Shown here in pieces: positions 16,829-26,352 of a stretch of 64,000 nt of DNA (position 1 is the first letter of the stretch; each line of letters starts with the position of its first letter). The translations under genes were made by a program, and so were the position numbers. The notes beneath the pieces were generated by a model, which was not told where the DNA came from, ran no database searches, and was given only the letters and a program-made list of their open reading frames with translations. Source of the DNA: Azospirillum thermophilum (GTDB lineage Bacteria; Pseudomonadota; Alphaproteobacteria; Azospirillales; Azospirillaceae); assembly GCF_003130795.1 (NCBI RefSeq), contig NZ_CP029357.1:62001-126000 (forward strand), written 5' to 3'.

Positions 16829-17085
16829 CTTGATTTGCGGCAAGCGTCGTTTCTTGACGACCCTGGCCGCCATGCCAGTCCCCGCAAGTCAGGAAGAGGT
16901 TGATAACGCTATGATATTGCATCGCAGCAAGAAATTCCTTGAAATCATGCTGCATTGCGGTCTTTCGGGATTCCGCCTTGCGGCATCAGCCTTTTCCCAT
17001 ATCGGCCGGCCCGGCTGGTGAATGGTCTGCGACATTCTGTCCTGGAGGTCGACCGCACCGGAATCCAGCTTGCCGGGAAATCTTA

Positions 17086-17097
17086 TATACTAGTATA
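17086..17097. promoter_or_regulatory. Operator-like palindrome C (TATACTAGTATA)
   Basis: A perfect 12-bp palindrome 86 bp upstream of the kdgT start, identical in core to site B. Confidence 0.62.
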
Positions 17098-17182
17098 ACT
17101 GCTGTGACGGCCACGCAGTGGCAGCCCCCGCGCGCACCCTGGGACTGGCGTGCCGCCCGCCCGCTCATAGGAGCCACCAGCC

Positions 17183-18196
17183 ATGAACATCAAGTCGCGG
17201 ATCGACCGCATCCCGGGCGGGATGATGATCGTTCCCCTCTTCCTCGGCGCCTGCCTCAACACCTTCGCGCCGGGCACCGGAAAGTTCTTCGGGTCCTTCA
17301 CCAACGGCCTGATCACCGGCACGCTGCCGATCCTGTCCGTCTGGTTCTTCTGCATCGGCGCCAGCATCAGCCTGAAGGCGACCCCGCTGGTCCTGCGCAA
17401 GAGCGGCGTGCTGGTGTCGGTGAAGATCCTGACCGCGGCACTGGCCGGCATCATCGCCTCCCACTTCCTCCCGAGCGAGGGCATCACCTCCGGCTTCCTC
17501 AGCGGCCTGTCGGTGCTGGCGATCATCGCCGCGATGAACGACACCAACGGCGGCATGTACATGGCGCTGATGCAGCAGTACGGCACCAAGGAGGAGGCCG
17601 GCGCCTTCTGCCTGATGTGCCTCGAATCGGGTCCCTTCATGACGATGGTGACGCTGGGGCTGGCCGGTCTCGCCGTCTTCCCCTGGCAGACCATGGTCGG
17701 CGCGCTGCTGCCTTTCGTCATCGGCTTCGCGCTGGGCAACCTCGACAAGGACCTGCGCGCCTTCTTCACCCAGGGCGTGTCGGTGATGGTGCCCTTCTTC
17801 GCCTTCGCGCTGGGCAACAACCTGAACTTCACGACCATCCTGAACACCGGCCTCCTCGGCATCCTGCTGGGCCTGATGGTCATCGTCGTCACCGGCACCA
17901 CGCTGGTCCTGGCCGACATCCTGCTGGCCAGGGGCAACGGCACCGCCGGCATCGGCGCGGCCTCCACCGCCGGCGCGGCGGTGACGGTTCCGCCGATCAT
18001 CGCCTCGATCGAGCCGTCCTTCGCGCCGAGCGCGCCGGCCGCCACCGCCCTGGTCGCCACCTGCGTGGTCGTCACCGCCCTGCTGACGCCGCCGCTGACC
18101 GCCTGGTGGGCCCGCCGCTTCGGCGTCCTGTCGCCCCGCTACCGGCAGGCCGAGGCCGCCAGGGCCGCGGCACTGGAAACCGCCCCGGCGGAATAG
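17183..18196 (+). CDS. kdgT: 2-keto-3-deoxygluconate permease
   Basis: A 337-residue inner-membrane transporter with about ten helices. It begins with the family-typical block [15 protein letters not shown] and contains [15 protein letters not shown] and [14 protein letters not shown], all KdgT signatures. It imports 2-keto-3-deoxygluconate by proton symport. It is followed by an FAH-family gene and then kduI, kduD and kdgF on the same strand. A palindromic operator lies 86 bp upstream of its start. ATAGGAG precedes the ATG at a usable distance. Confidence 0.93.
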   Translation: MNIKSRIDRIPGGMMIVPLFLGACLNTFAPGTGKFFGSFTNGLITGTLPILSVWFFCIGASISLKATPLVLRKSGVLVSVKILTAALAGIIASHFLPSEGITSGFLSGLSVLAIIAAMNDTNGGMYMALMQQYGTKEEAGAFCLMCLESGPFMTMVTLGLAGLAVFPWQTMVGALLPFVIGFALGNLDKDLRAFFTQGVSVMVPFFAFALGNNLNFTTILNTGLLGILLGLMVIVVTGTTLVLADILLARGNGTAGIGAASTAGAAVTVPPIIASIEPSFAPSAPAATALVATCVVVTALLTPPLTAWWARRFGVLSPRYRQAEAARAAALETAPAE

Positions 18197-18267
18197 GGGA
18201 CAACCGGCGGGTCCCCGGCCACGGGCGCCCGCCGCCATCCTCCCCCGCCATTCCAAGGACCCCTGCA

Positions 18268-19020
18268 ATGACCGACCTGTCTCCCGCCGTCGAGGCGCTG
18301 ATCGCCGCCCGGCACGATCGCAAGCCGCTCGAATCCCTGCCCGAGGCGGCCCGTCCCGCCGACAAGGACGGGGCCTATGCCATCCAGTACGAGGTGGCCC
18401 GCCGCCTTGGTCCGGTCGCCGCCTGGAAGGTGGGCGCCCCGGGGCCGGACGCCGAGCCCTCCTGCGCCGCGATCAACGCGGCCACCCTGTTCTTCGACAC
18501 CGACCGGCTTCCCGCCTCCATGTTCAACGTGATCGGCATCGAGGCGGAGATCGTCTACCGCTTCGCCCGCGACCTGCCGGTCCGCGACGAGCCCTGGACG
18601 CGCGAGGAGGTGCTGGACGCCGTCGGCTCCATGCATCCCGCCTTCGAGATCTGCGACACCCGCTTCGCCAAATTCGGTTCGGCGGACGCGCTCGGCCAGC
18701 TCGCCGACCAGGCCAACCACGGCGCCCTGATCGTCGGGCCGGCCGTCGCCAACTGGCGCGCCGTCGACCCGGTTCGCCAGCCGCTGATCCTGGCGATCGA
18801 CGGCCGCGTGGTGGTCGACGTGGTGGGCGGCAACAGCGCGGTCGATCCGGTCCGCCTGCTGGTCTGGCTCGCCAACGTCGGTTCCCGCGCCTTCGGCGGC
18901 CTGCATGCCGGCGACACGGTGACCACCGGCTCCTGCACCGGGACGATCTTCGTCGATCCGGGCAGCCGCAGCGTCGCCCGCTTCGCCGATCTCGGCACCA
19001 TCGAGCTGACCGTGCAGTGA
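18268..19020 (+). CDS. FAH/2-keto-4-pentenoate hydratase-family enzyme
   Basis: A 250-residue protein similar in pattern to MhpD-type hydratases and other fumarylacetoacetate-hydrolase-fold enzymes. Visible hallmarks are IEAEIVYRFARDLP with its metal-ligand Glu residues, then FEICDTRF and the HAGDTVTTGSCTG block. Such enzymes act on 2-oxo acids using a divalent metal. Its place between kdgT and kduI implies a 2-oxo sugar-acid substrate, but this is inference. It starts 71 bp after kdgT; operator D lies just after it, so kduI may also have its own promoter. Confidence 0.72.
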   Translation: MTDLSPAVEALIAARHDRKPLESLPEAARPADKDGAYAIQYEVARRLGPVAAWKVGAPGPDAEPSCAAINAATLFFDTDRLPASMFNVIGIEAEIVYRFARDLPVRDEPWTREEVLDAVGSMHPAFEICDTRFAKFGSADALGQLADQANHGALIVGPAVANWRAVDPVRQPLILAIDGRVVVDVVGGNSAVDPVRLLVWLANVGSRAFGGLHAGDTVTTGSCTGTIFVDPGSRSVARFADLGTIELTVQ

Positions 19021-19046
19021 CCGTCAGCGCAACCTTGCGCAACGAA

Positions 19047-19062
19047 AGTATATTAATATACT
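19047..19062. promoter_or_regulatory. Operator-like palindrome D (AGTATATTAATATACT)
   Basis: A perfect 16-bp palindrome 76 bp upstream of kduI. It is the longest of the four related sites in the uronate module. Confidence 0.65.
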
Positions 19063-19137
19063 GCTGGTGATTGTCCATCGGGTCCGCGGTCTCCCGCCGC
19101 GGTCCGGGCCGCCAGCCGGCGAAACGAGGATCCCTCC

Positions 19138-19974
19138 ATGAAGATCGACGTTCGATATGCGTCCCACCCGGACGACATGCGCGGCTACGACACGCAGACC
19201 CTGCGCGACCGCTTCCTGGTCAGCGGGCTGTTCCGCGCCGACGAGACCATCCTGACCTACAGCCATGTCGACCGCTTCCTGGTCGGCGGTGCGATGCCGG
19301 TGGCCGGGCCGGTGACGCTCGACTCGCCGAAGGAGATCGGCACCGCCACCTTCCTGGAGCGGCGCGAGCTCGGCGTGTTCAACGTCGGCGGCCCCGGCCG
19401 CGTCACGGTGGACGGCACCGTCTTCGCGCTGGAGCCGCGCGACGCGCTCTATGTCGCGCAGGGCAGCGTCGACGTCCGCTTCGAGAGCGACAACCCCGCC
19501 GATCCGGCCAAGTTCTACCTCGCCAGCACGCCCGCCCACGCCCGGTTCGAGACCATGAAGATCTCGGCCTCGCAGGCGAAGCAGCGGCCGCTCGGCAGCC
19601 AGGAGACCTCCAACGAGCGGGTCATCTACCAGATGATCCACCCGGACGTCTGCCGCACCGCCCAGCTCGTCATGGGCATGACCATGCTGAAGCCGGGCAA
19701 CATGTGGAACAGCATGCCGTGCCACACCCATGAACGGCGCTGCGAGGTCTATTTCTACTTCGACGTTCCCGACGACGCCCGCGTCTTCCACTTCATGGGC
19801 CAGCCGGCCGAGACCCGCCACATCGTCATGGCGAACGAGGAGGCGGTGATCTCCCCCTCCTGGTCGATCCACTGCGGCGTCGGCACGCACAACTACACCT
19901 TCATCTGGGCCATGGGCGGCGACAACCAGACCTTCGACGACATGGACGCCGTTCCCATCTCCACCATGCGCTGA
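19138..19974 (+). CDS. kduI: 5-dehydro-4-deoxy-D-glucuronate isomerase
   Basis: A 278-residue cupin-fold isomerase that converts 5-keto-4-deoxyuronate to 2,5-diketo-3-deoxygluconate in pectin and unsaturated-uronate breakdown. The zinc-site block is clear: CHTHERRCEVYFYFD, with further ligands in the SPSWSIHCGVG region. Length equals E. coli KduI (278). It is followed after 15 bp by kduD. Confidence 0.95.
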   Translation: MKIDVRYASHPDDMRGYDTQTLRDRFLVSGLFRADETILTYSHVDRFLVGGAMPVAGPVTLDSPKEIGTATFLERRELGVFNVGGPGRVTVDGTVFALEPRDALYVAQGSVDVRFESDNPADPAKFYLASTPAHARFETMKISASQAKQRPLGSQETSNERVIYQMIHPDVCRTAQLVMGMTMLKPGNMWNSMPCHTHERRCEVYFYFDVPDDARVFHFMGQPAETRHIVMANEEAVISPSWSIHCGVGTHNYTFIWAMGGDNQTFDDMDAVPISTMR

Positions 19975-19989
19975 GCGGAGACCGACATC

Positions 19990-20748
19990 ATGAGCAATCC
20001 CTTCGACCTCTCCGGCAAGGTGGCCCTGGTCACCGGTGCCAACACCGGCATCGGTCAGGCCATCGCCGTCGCCCTGGCCCGCGCCGGCGCCGACATCGCC
20101 GCCGCCGACATCGTCCCGCTGGACGAGACCAAAGGGCTGGTCGAGGCCGCCGGCCGCCGCTTCCACGGCATGAAGGCCGACCTCACCACCATCGCCCCGG
20201 TCGCCGGGCTGGTGGAGGAGACGGTCGCCACGCTGGGGCAGGCGGACATCCTGGTCAACAACGCCGGCCTGATCCGCCGCGCCGACGCCGTCGACTTCTC
20301 CGAAGCCGACTGGGACCTGGTGATGAACATCAACATCAAGACGGTGTTCTTCCTCTGCCAGGCCTTCGGCCGCTACGCGATCGACAACGGCCGCAAGGGC
20401 AAGATCATCAACATCGCCTCCATGCTGTCCTTCCAGGGCGGCATCCGCGTCCCCTCCTACACCGCGTCCAAGAGCGGCGTCGCCGGCATCACCAAGCTGC
20501 TGGCCAACGAGTGGGCGGGCAAGGGCATCAACGTCAACGCGCTGGCGCCGGGCTACGTCGCCACCAACAACACCGCGCAGCTCCGCGCCGACGCCCAGCG
20601 CAGCGCCGAGATCCTCGGCCGCATCCCGGCCGGCCGCTGGAGCGAGCCCGCCGACCTCGGCGGCCCGGCGGTCTTCCTCGCCTCCGACGCGTCCGACTAC
20701 GTCCACGGCACGATCCTGCCGGTGGACGGCGGCTGGCTGGCACGGTGA
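19990..20748 (+). CDS. kduD: 2-dehydro-3-deoxy-D-gluconate 5-dehydrogenase
   Basis: A 252-residue short-chain dehydrogenase. It has the cofactor motif TGANTGIGQ, NNAG, the catalytic Ser-Tyr-Lys set (SMLSFQGG and YTASKSG) and the C-terminal PVDGGWLAR end typical of KduD. It reduces 2,5-diketo-3-deoxygluconate to KDG with NAD(P)H. The gene order kduI-kduD-kdgF supports the assignment. Confidence 0.93.
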   Translation: MSNPFDLSGKVALVTGANTGIGQAIAVALARAGADIAAADIVPLDETKGLVEAAGRRFHGMKADLTTIAPVAGLVEETVATLGQADILVNNAGLIRRADAVDFSEADWDLVMNINIKTVFFLCQAFGRYAIDNGRKGKIINIASMLSFQGGIRVPSYTASKSGVAGITKLLANEWAGKGINVNALAPGYVATNNTAQLRADAQRSAEILGRIPAGRWSEPADLGGPAVFLASDASDYVHGTILPVDGGWLAR

Positions 20749-20753
20749 CGGCC

Positions 20754-21107
20754 ATGAAGGGCGCCACCGACCCGCGGACGGACGTGTTCGTCATCGACGC
20801 CGCCGTCGCCTGGGAGGATCTGGGCGGCGGCGTCCGCCGCAAGATCCTGGGCTACAACCCGTCCATGATGATGACCCGCGTCGCCTTCGAGGCCGGCGCG
20901 GTCGGCGCCCTGCACCGCCACCCGCACCACCAGTGCGCGGTGGTGGAAAGCGGCGTGTTCGACGTGACGATCGAGGGCCGCACGCAGCGGCTCTCGGCCG
21001 GCGACGGCTACATCGTCCCGTCCAACGCCCTGCACGGCGTCGTGGCGGTCGAGCCGGGCGTCCTGCTCGACGTCTTCACCCCGATGCGCGAGGATTTCCT
21101 CGGCTGA
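20754..21107 (+). CDS. kdgF: Cupin protein KdgF (unsaturated uronate linearising enzyme)
   Basis: A 117-residue single-domain cupin with the metal-binding pattern HRHPHHQ, a later Glu in VVESGVFDV, and VPSNALHGV. KdgF proteins speed conversion of 4,5-unsaturated uronates to the linear ketone, the step before KduI. It starts 5 bp after kduD; an in-frame GTG at 20745 overlaps the kduD stop and is a possible alternative start. A strong terminator follows. Confidence 0.88.
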   Translation: MKGATDPRTDVFVIDAAVAWEDLGGGVRRKILGYNPSMMMTRVAFEAGAVGALHRHPHHQCAVVESGVFDVTIEGRTQRLSAGDGYIVPSNALHGVVAVEPGVLLDVFTPMREDFLG

Positions 21108-21135
21108 TCGACATGCCGGGGTGCCCGCGGTCATG

Positions 21136-21174
21136 AAAAGACCCCGCCGGAGACTGCCTCCGGCGGGGTCTTTT
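21136..21174. terminator. Strong bidirectional terminator
   Basis: AAAAGACCCCGCCGGAG and its reverse complement form a perfect 17-bp stem around ACTGC, with A-run and T-run ends. It separates the convergent kdgT-kdgF unit (plus) and the long decarboxylase operon (minus). Confidence 0.92.
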
Positions 21175-21198
21175 CGTGTCGAACCGGTTCTTCCCCGG

Positions 21199-22326
21199 CT
21201 AGCGCAGCATCGCCAGGAAATAGCCGGCGGCGACCGCCGTGCCGATCACCCCGGCGACGTTCGGCCCCATGGCGTGCATCAGCAGGAAGTTCTGCGCATC
21301 GGCCCGCTGCCCCTCCACCTGCGAGACGCGCGCCGCCATCGGCACGGCCGACACGCCGGCCGAACCGATCAGCGGATTGATCTTCTCGCGGCTGACCAGG
21401 TTCATCAGCTTCGCCATCAGCACGCCGGCCGCGGTCGACACCGCGAAGGCCACCACGCCCAGCGCCAGGATCGCCAGCGTCTCGGCCTGCAGGAAGCGCT
21501 CGCCGGTCATGGTGATGCCGACGCTGGTGCCGAGGAAGATGGTGACGACGTTGATCACCTCGTTCTGCGCCGCCTTGGACAGCCGCTCGGTCACGCCGCT
21601 CTCGCGCAGCAGGTTGCCCAGCATCAGCATGCCGATCAGCGCCGACACGGCGGGCACCAGCAGGATGCAGGCGACCGTCACCACCACGGCGAAGATCACC
21701 TTCTCCAGCCGCGTCACCTTGCGGAGCTGGCGCATGCGGATCCGCCGCTCCTCCTCGGTGGTCAGGGCGCGCATGATCGGCGGCTGGATCAGCGGAACCA
21801 GCGCCATGTAGGAATAGGCGGCCACCGCCACCGCGGCCAGCAGGTCCGGCGCCAGCTTGTTGGTCAGGAAGATGGAGGTCGGCCCGTCGGCCCCGCCGAT
21901 GATCCCGATGGAGGCCGCCTGCTCCGGCGTGAAGCCGATGGCGACGGCGCCGAGATAGGTCACCAGCACGCCGGCCTGCGCCGCTCCGCCCAGCAGCAGC
22001 GTGCGCGGGTTGGCGATCAGCGGCCCGAAGTCGGTCAGCGCCCCGACGCCGAGGAAGATGATCGGCGGGAACAGCTCCAGATGGACGCCTTGCGAGATGT
22101 AGTAATAGAGCCCGCCCGCCGCATCCGCGGTCGGCGGGTTGATGACGCCCTCGGTCGGCAGGTTGGCCAGCAGGGCGCCGAAGGCGATGGGAAGCAGGAG
22201 AAGCGGCTCGAAATCCCGCCAGACGGCGAGGTAGAGCAGCGCGCCCACCACGCCCCACATCACCACCATGCTCCATGTCAGGTGCGGGATGGCGGTCAGG
22301 GCGAGCAGGCTGGAGAGGGCGTCCAC
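21199..22326 (-). CDS. mmdB: Na+-translocating decarboxylase, membrane beta subunit
   Basis: A 375-residue membrane protein of the OadB/MmdB/GcdB family with about nine to eleven helices. The family cores [13 protein letters not shown] and [14 protein letters not shown] are present. It decarboxylates the carboxybiotin carried by the small biotin subunit and pumps Na+ outward. It is the last gene of a minus-strand operon that also encodes the biotin carrier, a gamma-like subunit and a carboxyltransferase. oadB or gcdB are alternative names; the PccB-type partner favours an acyl-CoA substrate. Confidence 0.88.
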   Translation of the reverse strand: MDALSSLLALTAIPHLTWSMVVMWGVVGALLYLAVWRDFEPLLLLPIAFGALLANLPTEGVINPPTADAAGGLYYYISQGVHLELFPPIIFLGVGALTDFGPLIANPRTLLLGGAAQAGVLVTYLGAVAIGFTPEQAASIGIIGGADGPTSIFLTNKLAPDLLAAVAVAAYSYMALVPLIQPPIMRALTTEEERRIRMRQLRKVTRLEKVIFAVVVTVACILLVPAVSALIGMLMLGNLLRESGVTERLSKAAQNEVINVVTIFLGTSVGITMTGERFLQAETLAILALGVVAFAVSTAAGVLMAKLMNLVSREKINPLIGSAGVSAVPMAARVSQVEGQRADAQNFLLMHAMGPNVAGVIGTAVAAGYFLAMLR

Positions 22327-22336
22327 GGCGGGCCTC

Positions 22337-22734
22337 TCACCGCAGCGTCATCAGCACTTGCCCTTCCTGCACGGAGGCGCCCGCCGCGACGGCGATGGCG
22401 CCGACCGTGCCGGCATGGGGTGCCGCGACGGTGGTCTGCATCTTCATGGCCTCCAGCACCAGCAGCGGGTGGCCGGATTCGACGCGGGCGCCGACCTCAA
22501 CCCCCACCGACACCACCACGCCCGCCATCGGGCTGACGACGTCGCCGGGGGTCGCCGGCCGCGCCTCGATCGTCTCGGCGCGCGGCGGACGGACATGCTC
22601 GCCGGTGGCCGGGGCGGCGCTGGCGACCGGGTAGGGGGTGGCGGGGGAATGGGGCGGGGCGCCTCGGCGGCGTCCAGATCCTCGACGGTGACGTCGTAGG
22701 CGACGCCTTCGACGGTGATTCGCAAACGTCTCAT
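22337..22734 (-). pseudogene. mmdC: Biotin carboxyl carrier subunit (MmdC-like), single-base frameshift
   Basis: The N-terminus (MRRLRITVEGVAYDVTVED) and the C-terminal biotinyl domain (LLVLEAMKMQT, with the biotinylated Lys) lie in different frames. The two frames join if one base is added in the Pro/Ala-rich linker, at about 22655-22690. The span is 398 bp, one base short of 133 codons. The gene fits tightly between oadG-like (3 bp) and mmdB (10 bp). It is either a real mutation or a base missed in a GC-rich run. Confidence 0.75.
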
Positions 22735-22737
22735 GTC

Positions 22738-23151
22738 TTACGCCTCCGGCCCTTTGCCGTGCGCGGGCAGGGCGGCTGGAATGGGGTGGGGTGGCTCGAT
22801 GTGCGGCGGGCCGGGCACGGCCCAGTCCCAGCGTACGCGGTGGGAGGCGAACTGCTCGCTGCGTCCGTGCAGCGCCCAGCTCGTGGCCTTGTGCGGCGGT
22901 GCGGTGACGCGCAGCACCCGGCCGCGGCCACCGGTGACCGCCGCCACCGCGGCGGCGATCGCCGCCAGATGGTGCGGCGGGATGCCGGGGGGCGCGGCCG
23001 GGGCGGCGGCCGGCCGCGCCGCGGGGGCGGGAGCCGGCTGCTGTCCGCGCCCGACGAAGGCCCGGCCGATCAGCGCCATGACGCCGTAGAGCAGCGCCAG
23101 GATGCCCATCACGACGGTGAAGCCGCCGAGGATGAAGAGGATGTGCTGCAT
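22738..23151 (-). CDS. OadG-like small membrane subunit of the decarboxylase
   Basis: A 137-residue protein with one N-terminal membrane helix (ILFILGGFTVVMGILALLYG), a Pro/Ala linker and a soluble tail. This matches the gamma/delta assembly subunits of Na+-pump decarboxylases, which anchor the carboxyltransferase to the beta subunit. It sits 7 bp after the carboxyltransferase gene. The C-terminal 60 residues are divergent. Its assignment relies partly on context. Confidence 0.65.
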   Translation of the reverse strand: MQHILFILGGFTVVMGILALLYGVMALIGRAFVGRGQQPAPAPAARPAAAPAAPPGIPPHHLAAIAAAVAAVTGGRGRVLRVTAPPHKATSWALHGRSEQFASHRVRWDWAVPGPPHIEPPHPIPAALPAHGKGPEA

Positions 23152-23158
23152 GGACGGC

Positions 23159-24711
23159 CTACAGCGGAATGTTGCCGTGCTTCTTCGGCGGCCGCGTCTC
23201 GCGCTTCGACAGCAGGGTGCGCAGCGCGAGCGACACGGCGGCACGGGTGCGCCGCGGCTCGATGACGTCGTGGACGAACAGGCGGCCGGCCGACTGGTAG
23301 GGCGAGGCGAACTCGTGCCGGTAGGCGGCGGCCAGCTCGGCGGCGCGGGCGGCGCGGTCGTCGGCCTGGTCCAGCTCGGCGCGGTGCAGGATGTTGACCG
23401 CCCCCTCCGCTCCCATCACCGCGATCTCCGCCGTCGGCCAGGCGAGCACGAGGTCGGCCCCCATGTCGCGCGAGCACATGGCGAGGAAGGCGCCGCCATA
23501 GGCCTTGCGCATGATGACGGTGATCTTCGGCACGGTCGCCGCGCCGTAGGCGAACAGCATCTTGGCGCCGTGGCGGATGATGCCGTGCCGTTCCTGGAAC
23601 ACGCCGGGCAGGAAGCCGGGGACGTCCACCAGCGTCAGCAGCGGGATGCTGAAGGCGTTGCAGAAGCGGATGAAGCGCGCCGCCTTGTCGGCCGCGTCGA
23701 TGTCCAGCGCGCCGGCCTTCACCATCGGCTGGTTGGCGACGATGCCCAGCACGATGCCGTCGACCCGGCGAAGCCGACGACGATGTTGCCGGCGAACATC
23801 GCCTGCACCTCCAGGAACCGGCCGCCGTCGACCAGCCGGCCGATCACCTGGCGCACGTCGAAGGCCTGGTTGCCGGCGTCCGGCAGCAGCGCCTCCAGCC
23901 CCAGGTCGTCCTCCAGCGTGATGTCGGTGTCCAGCCGGTGCGGCGGGTCCTGCATGTTGTTGGACGGCAGGAAGGACAGCAGCTCGCGCACCAGGGCGGA
24001 GGCGTGGCCGTCGTCCTCCGCCACGAAATGGATGTTGCCGGAGACCGACGCGTGCGCCTCGGCGCTGCCGATCTCGTCCATGGTGGTGGACTGCCCGGTC
24101 GCCGCCTTGATCACCTGCGGCCCGCAGATGAACATGCTGGCGTTCTGCCGGGTCATGATCAGGAAGTCCATCAGCGCCGGGCTGTAGGCCGCGCCGCCGG
24201 CGCAGGTGCCGCAGATCACCGCCACCTGCGGCACGACACCCGACAGCAGGACGTTGCGGTTGAAGACCTGCCCATAGCCGGACAGGCTCTCCACCCCCTC
24301 CTGGATGCGGGCGCCGCCGGAGTCGTTGAAGCCCACCAGCGGCATGCCGCCGCGCGCCGCATGATCCATCACGTCGCAGATCTTCTGCGCGTGCATCCGG
24401 CCGAGCGAGCCGCCGGACACCATGAAGTCCTGGCTGAAGGCGGCCACCGGCCGCCCGTCCACGAACCCGGTGCCGGCCACCACGCCGTCGCAGGGCAGTT
24501 CCTTCCCCTCCATGCCGAAATGGCGGGTGGCGTGCTGCACATGCATGCCGAACTCCTGGAAGGTGCCGGCCGCGAACAGCAGGTCCAGCCTCTCCCGGGC
24601 GGTCAGCAGGCCCTTGGCGTGCCGCTGCGCGACCTTGTCCTCGCCGCCCGACGCATGGGCCTTGCGGCGGCGTTCCTCCAGGTCCCTCAGCAAGTCCTGT
24701 CTGATCGCCAT
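23159..24711 (-). pseudogene. mmdA: Acyl-CoA carboxyltransferase subunit (MmdA/PccB type), single-base frameshift
   Basis: Two overlapping frames together give a 517-residue carboxyltransferase. The first part contains GGSLGRMHAQK and FNDSGGARIQEGVESL; the second contains GIVANQPMVKAGALD and the ACSRDMGAD-like region. The frame breaks after NIVVGFA, where the minus strand reads GCCGGGTCGAC instead of the expected GCCCGGGTCGAC (about 23764-23768). The start at 24711 is preferred because GGAG lies 9 bases upstream. If the base loss is real, the Na+ pump is inactive; a sequencing error is equally possible. Confidence 0.82.
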
Positions 24712-24768
24712 GACCATCTACTCCAGTTCAGGGCGGCCCCGCCGGGCGTGGGTGGAGGGGGCCGCCGC

Positions 24769-26322
24769 CTATTCCCCGCTTCTGGCCGGATCGGCAGCCA
24801 GCGCCGCATCGGTCTTTGCCTGCGTGCCGGGCACGTCGGACTGCGGCTTGCGCCACATCCGCCGCACCAGCGGCAGCATCAGGGTCAGTCCCGCGACGAC
24901 CAGAAGGCAGACCGTGATCGGCCGGGTATAGAGGAAATCATAGCTCCCTCCGGACAAGGAGAGGGCGCGACGAAAGTTCGCTTCCGCCATCGGTCCCATG
25001 ATCAGGGCAAGGACCACGGGCGAGGCCGGGAAGTCCCATTTCTGCATGAAGTAACCGATCACGCCGGCAGCGAGCATGATCCCCACGTCGAACAGGCTGT
25101 TGTTCAACGCATAGGTGCCGACGATGCACAGCGCCAGGATCACCGGCGTCAGCACCGATTTCGGCATCTGCAGGATGCGGCCCATGACGCGCAGCGACGC
25201 GAAGCCCAGCACCAGCATCAGCACGTAGCAGACCAGCATGCCGGCGAACAGCGTGAAGACCAGGTCGGCATGCTCGCGGAACAGCAGCGGTCCGGGCTGC
25301 AGCCCCTGCAGCGTCAGCGCCCCCAGCATCACCGCCGTCACCGCGTCGCCGGGGATGCCGAGGGTCAGCATGGTCAGCAGCGCGCCGCCGGTGCAGCCGT
25401 TGGCTCCCGACTCGCAGGCCGCCACCGCGGCCAGCTCTCCCTTGCCGAAATTCTCCGGCGTCCGGCTGAAGCGCTTGGCCTCGTTGTAGGCGACGAAGGC
25501 GGCGATGTCGGCGCCGGCCCCGGGGATGATGCCGATGATGATTCCCAGCGCCGAGGACCGGCCGACCGTCGGCAGCAGCCGGCGGTATGTCGTCCAGGGT
25601 GGCACGACGCGGCCCAGCGCCGCCGCCAGGCTGTTGCGCACCGCCGGATCCTCCATCGACTTGAAGGCCTCGGCTGCGGCGAACAGCCCGATCATCACCG
25701 GGATGAAGGGGACGTTGAACAGCTCGGTGTAGCCGCCGGTGAAGCGCGGGAAGCCACCCATCGGGTCCAGACCGACGGTCGCGATCAGCAGGCCGAGGAA
25801 GCCGGTGATCAACCCCTTCACCACCGATTTTCCGGAGATGCTGGCGATGATGCTGAGGCCGAAGACGGCCAGCGCGAAGCTCTCCGACGCGCTGAATTCC
25901 AGCGCGAAGCTCGCCAGCAGCGGTGCCAGGAAGATCAGCACGAAGACGCTGATCGTCCCGCCGAGGAAGGAGGAGCAGGTGGCCGTGCCCAGCGCGATGC
26001 CCGCCTGTCCCTTGCGGGTCAGCTCATAGCCGTCGATGGCGGTCGCCGCCGCCGCGGGCGTTCCGGGGATCTTGAGCAGGATGGCGGTGATCGAGCCGCC
26101 GTAGACGCCGCCGAAGAAGACGCCGCAGATCATCAGCAGCCCCGAAAGCGGGTCGAGCCCGAAAGTGAAGGGCAGCAGGATCGCCACGCCCATGGTCGCG
26201 GTCAGGCCGGGCAGGGCACCGATGACGATGCCCACGATCACGCCCACCACGGACAGCAGCAGGGCGAAGGGCTGCCCCAGCAGGGTCCGGAAACCCTGCA
26301 TCAGCATGTCGAGTTCGTACAT
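24769..26322 (-). CDS. tctA: Tripartite tricarboxylate transporter, large permease TctA
   Basis: A 517-residue membrane protein with about twelve helices and the TctA motifs GALPGLTATMGVAILLP, YGGSITAILLKIPGTP and IIPGAGADIAAFVAYNEAKR. It is the main transport subunit of a TTT-family importer for tricarboxylates or other organic acids. It works with TctB and TctC, encoded just upstream on the same strand. The final segment is hydrophilic. Confidence 0.93.
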   Translation of the reverse strand: MYELDMLMQGFRTLLGQPFALLLSVVGVIVGIVIGALPGLTATMGVAILLPFTFGLDPLSGLLMICGVFFGGVYGGSITAILLKIPGTPAAAATAIDGYELTRKGQAGIALGTATCSSFLGGTISVFVLIFLAPLLASFALEFSASESFALAVFGLSIIASISGKSVVKGLITGFLGLLIATVGLDPMGGFPRFTGGYTELFNVPFIPVMIGLFAAAEAFKSMEDPAVRNSLAAALGRVVPPWTTYRRLLPTVGRSSALGIIIGIIPGAGADIAAFVAYNEAKRFSRTPENFGKGELAAVAACESGANGCTGGALLTMLTLGIPGDAVTAVMLGALTLQGLQPGPLLFREHADLVFTLFAGMLVCYVLMLVLGFASLRVMGRILQMPKSVLTPVILALCIVGTYALNNSLFDVGIMLAAGVIGYFMQKWDFPASPVVLALIMGPMAEANFRRALSLSGGSYDFLYTRPITVCLLVVAGLTLMLPLVRRMWRKPQSDVPGTQAKTDAALAADPARSGE

Positions 26323-26352
26323 GTCATCTCTCCCGTGAGAGAAGGAGCGCGG

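Larger units (their letters stand above)
16701..17182. other. Divergent control region between the second dctP and kdgT
   Basis: This 482-bp region holds two copies of the TATACTAGTATA palindrome, one nearer each gene. No supported gene lies inside. The AT-rich spots at the palindromes contrast with the GC-rich surroundings. Confidence 0.55.

Noticed and set aside
23755..23775. Programmed ribosomal frameshift in mmdA
   Set aside because: No slippery heptamer or downstream pseudoknot is evident, and two other genes of the same operon show the same kind of single-base loss. Mutation or sequencing error is simpler.
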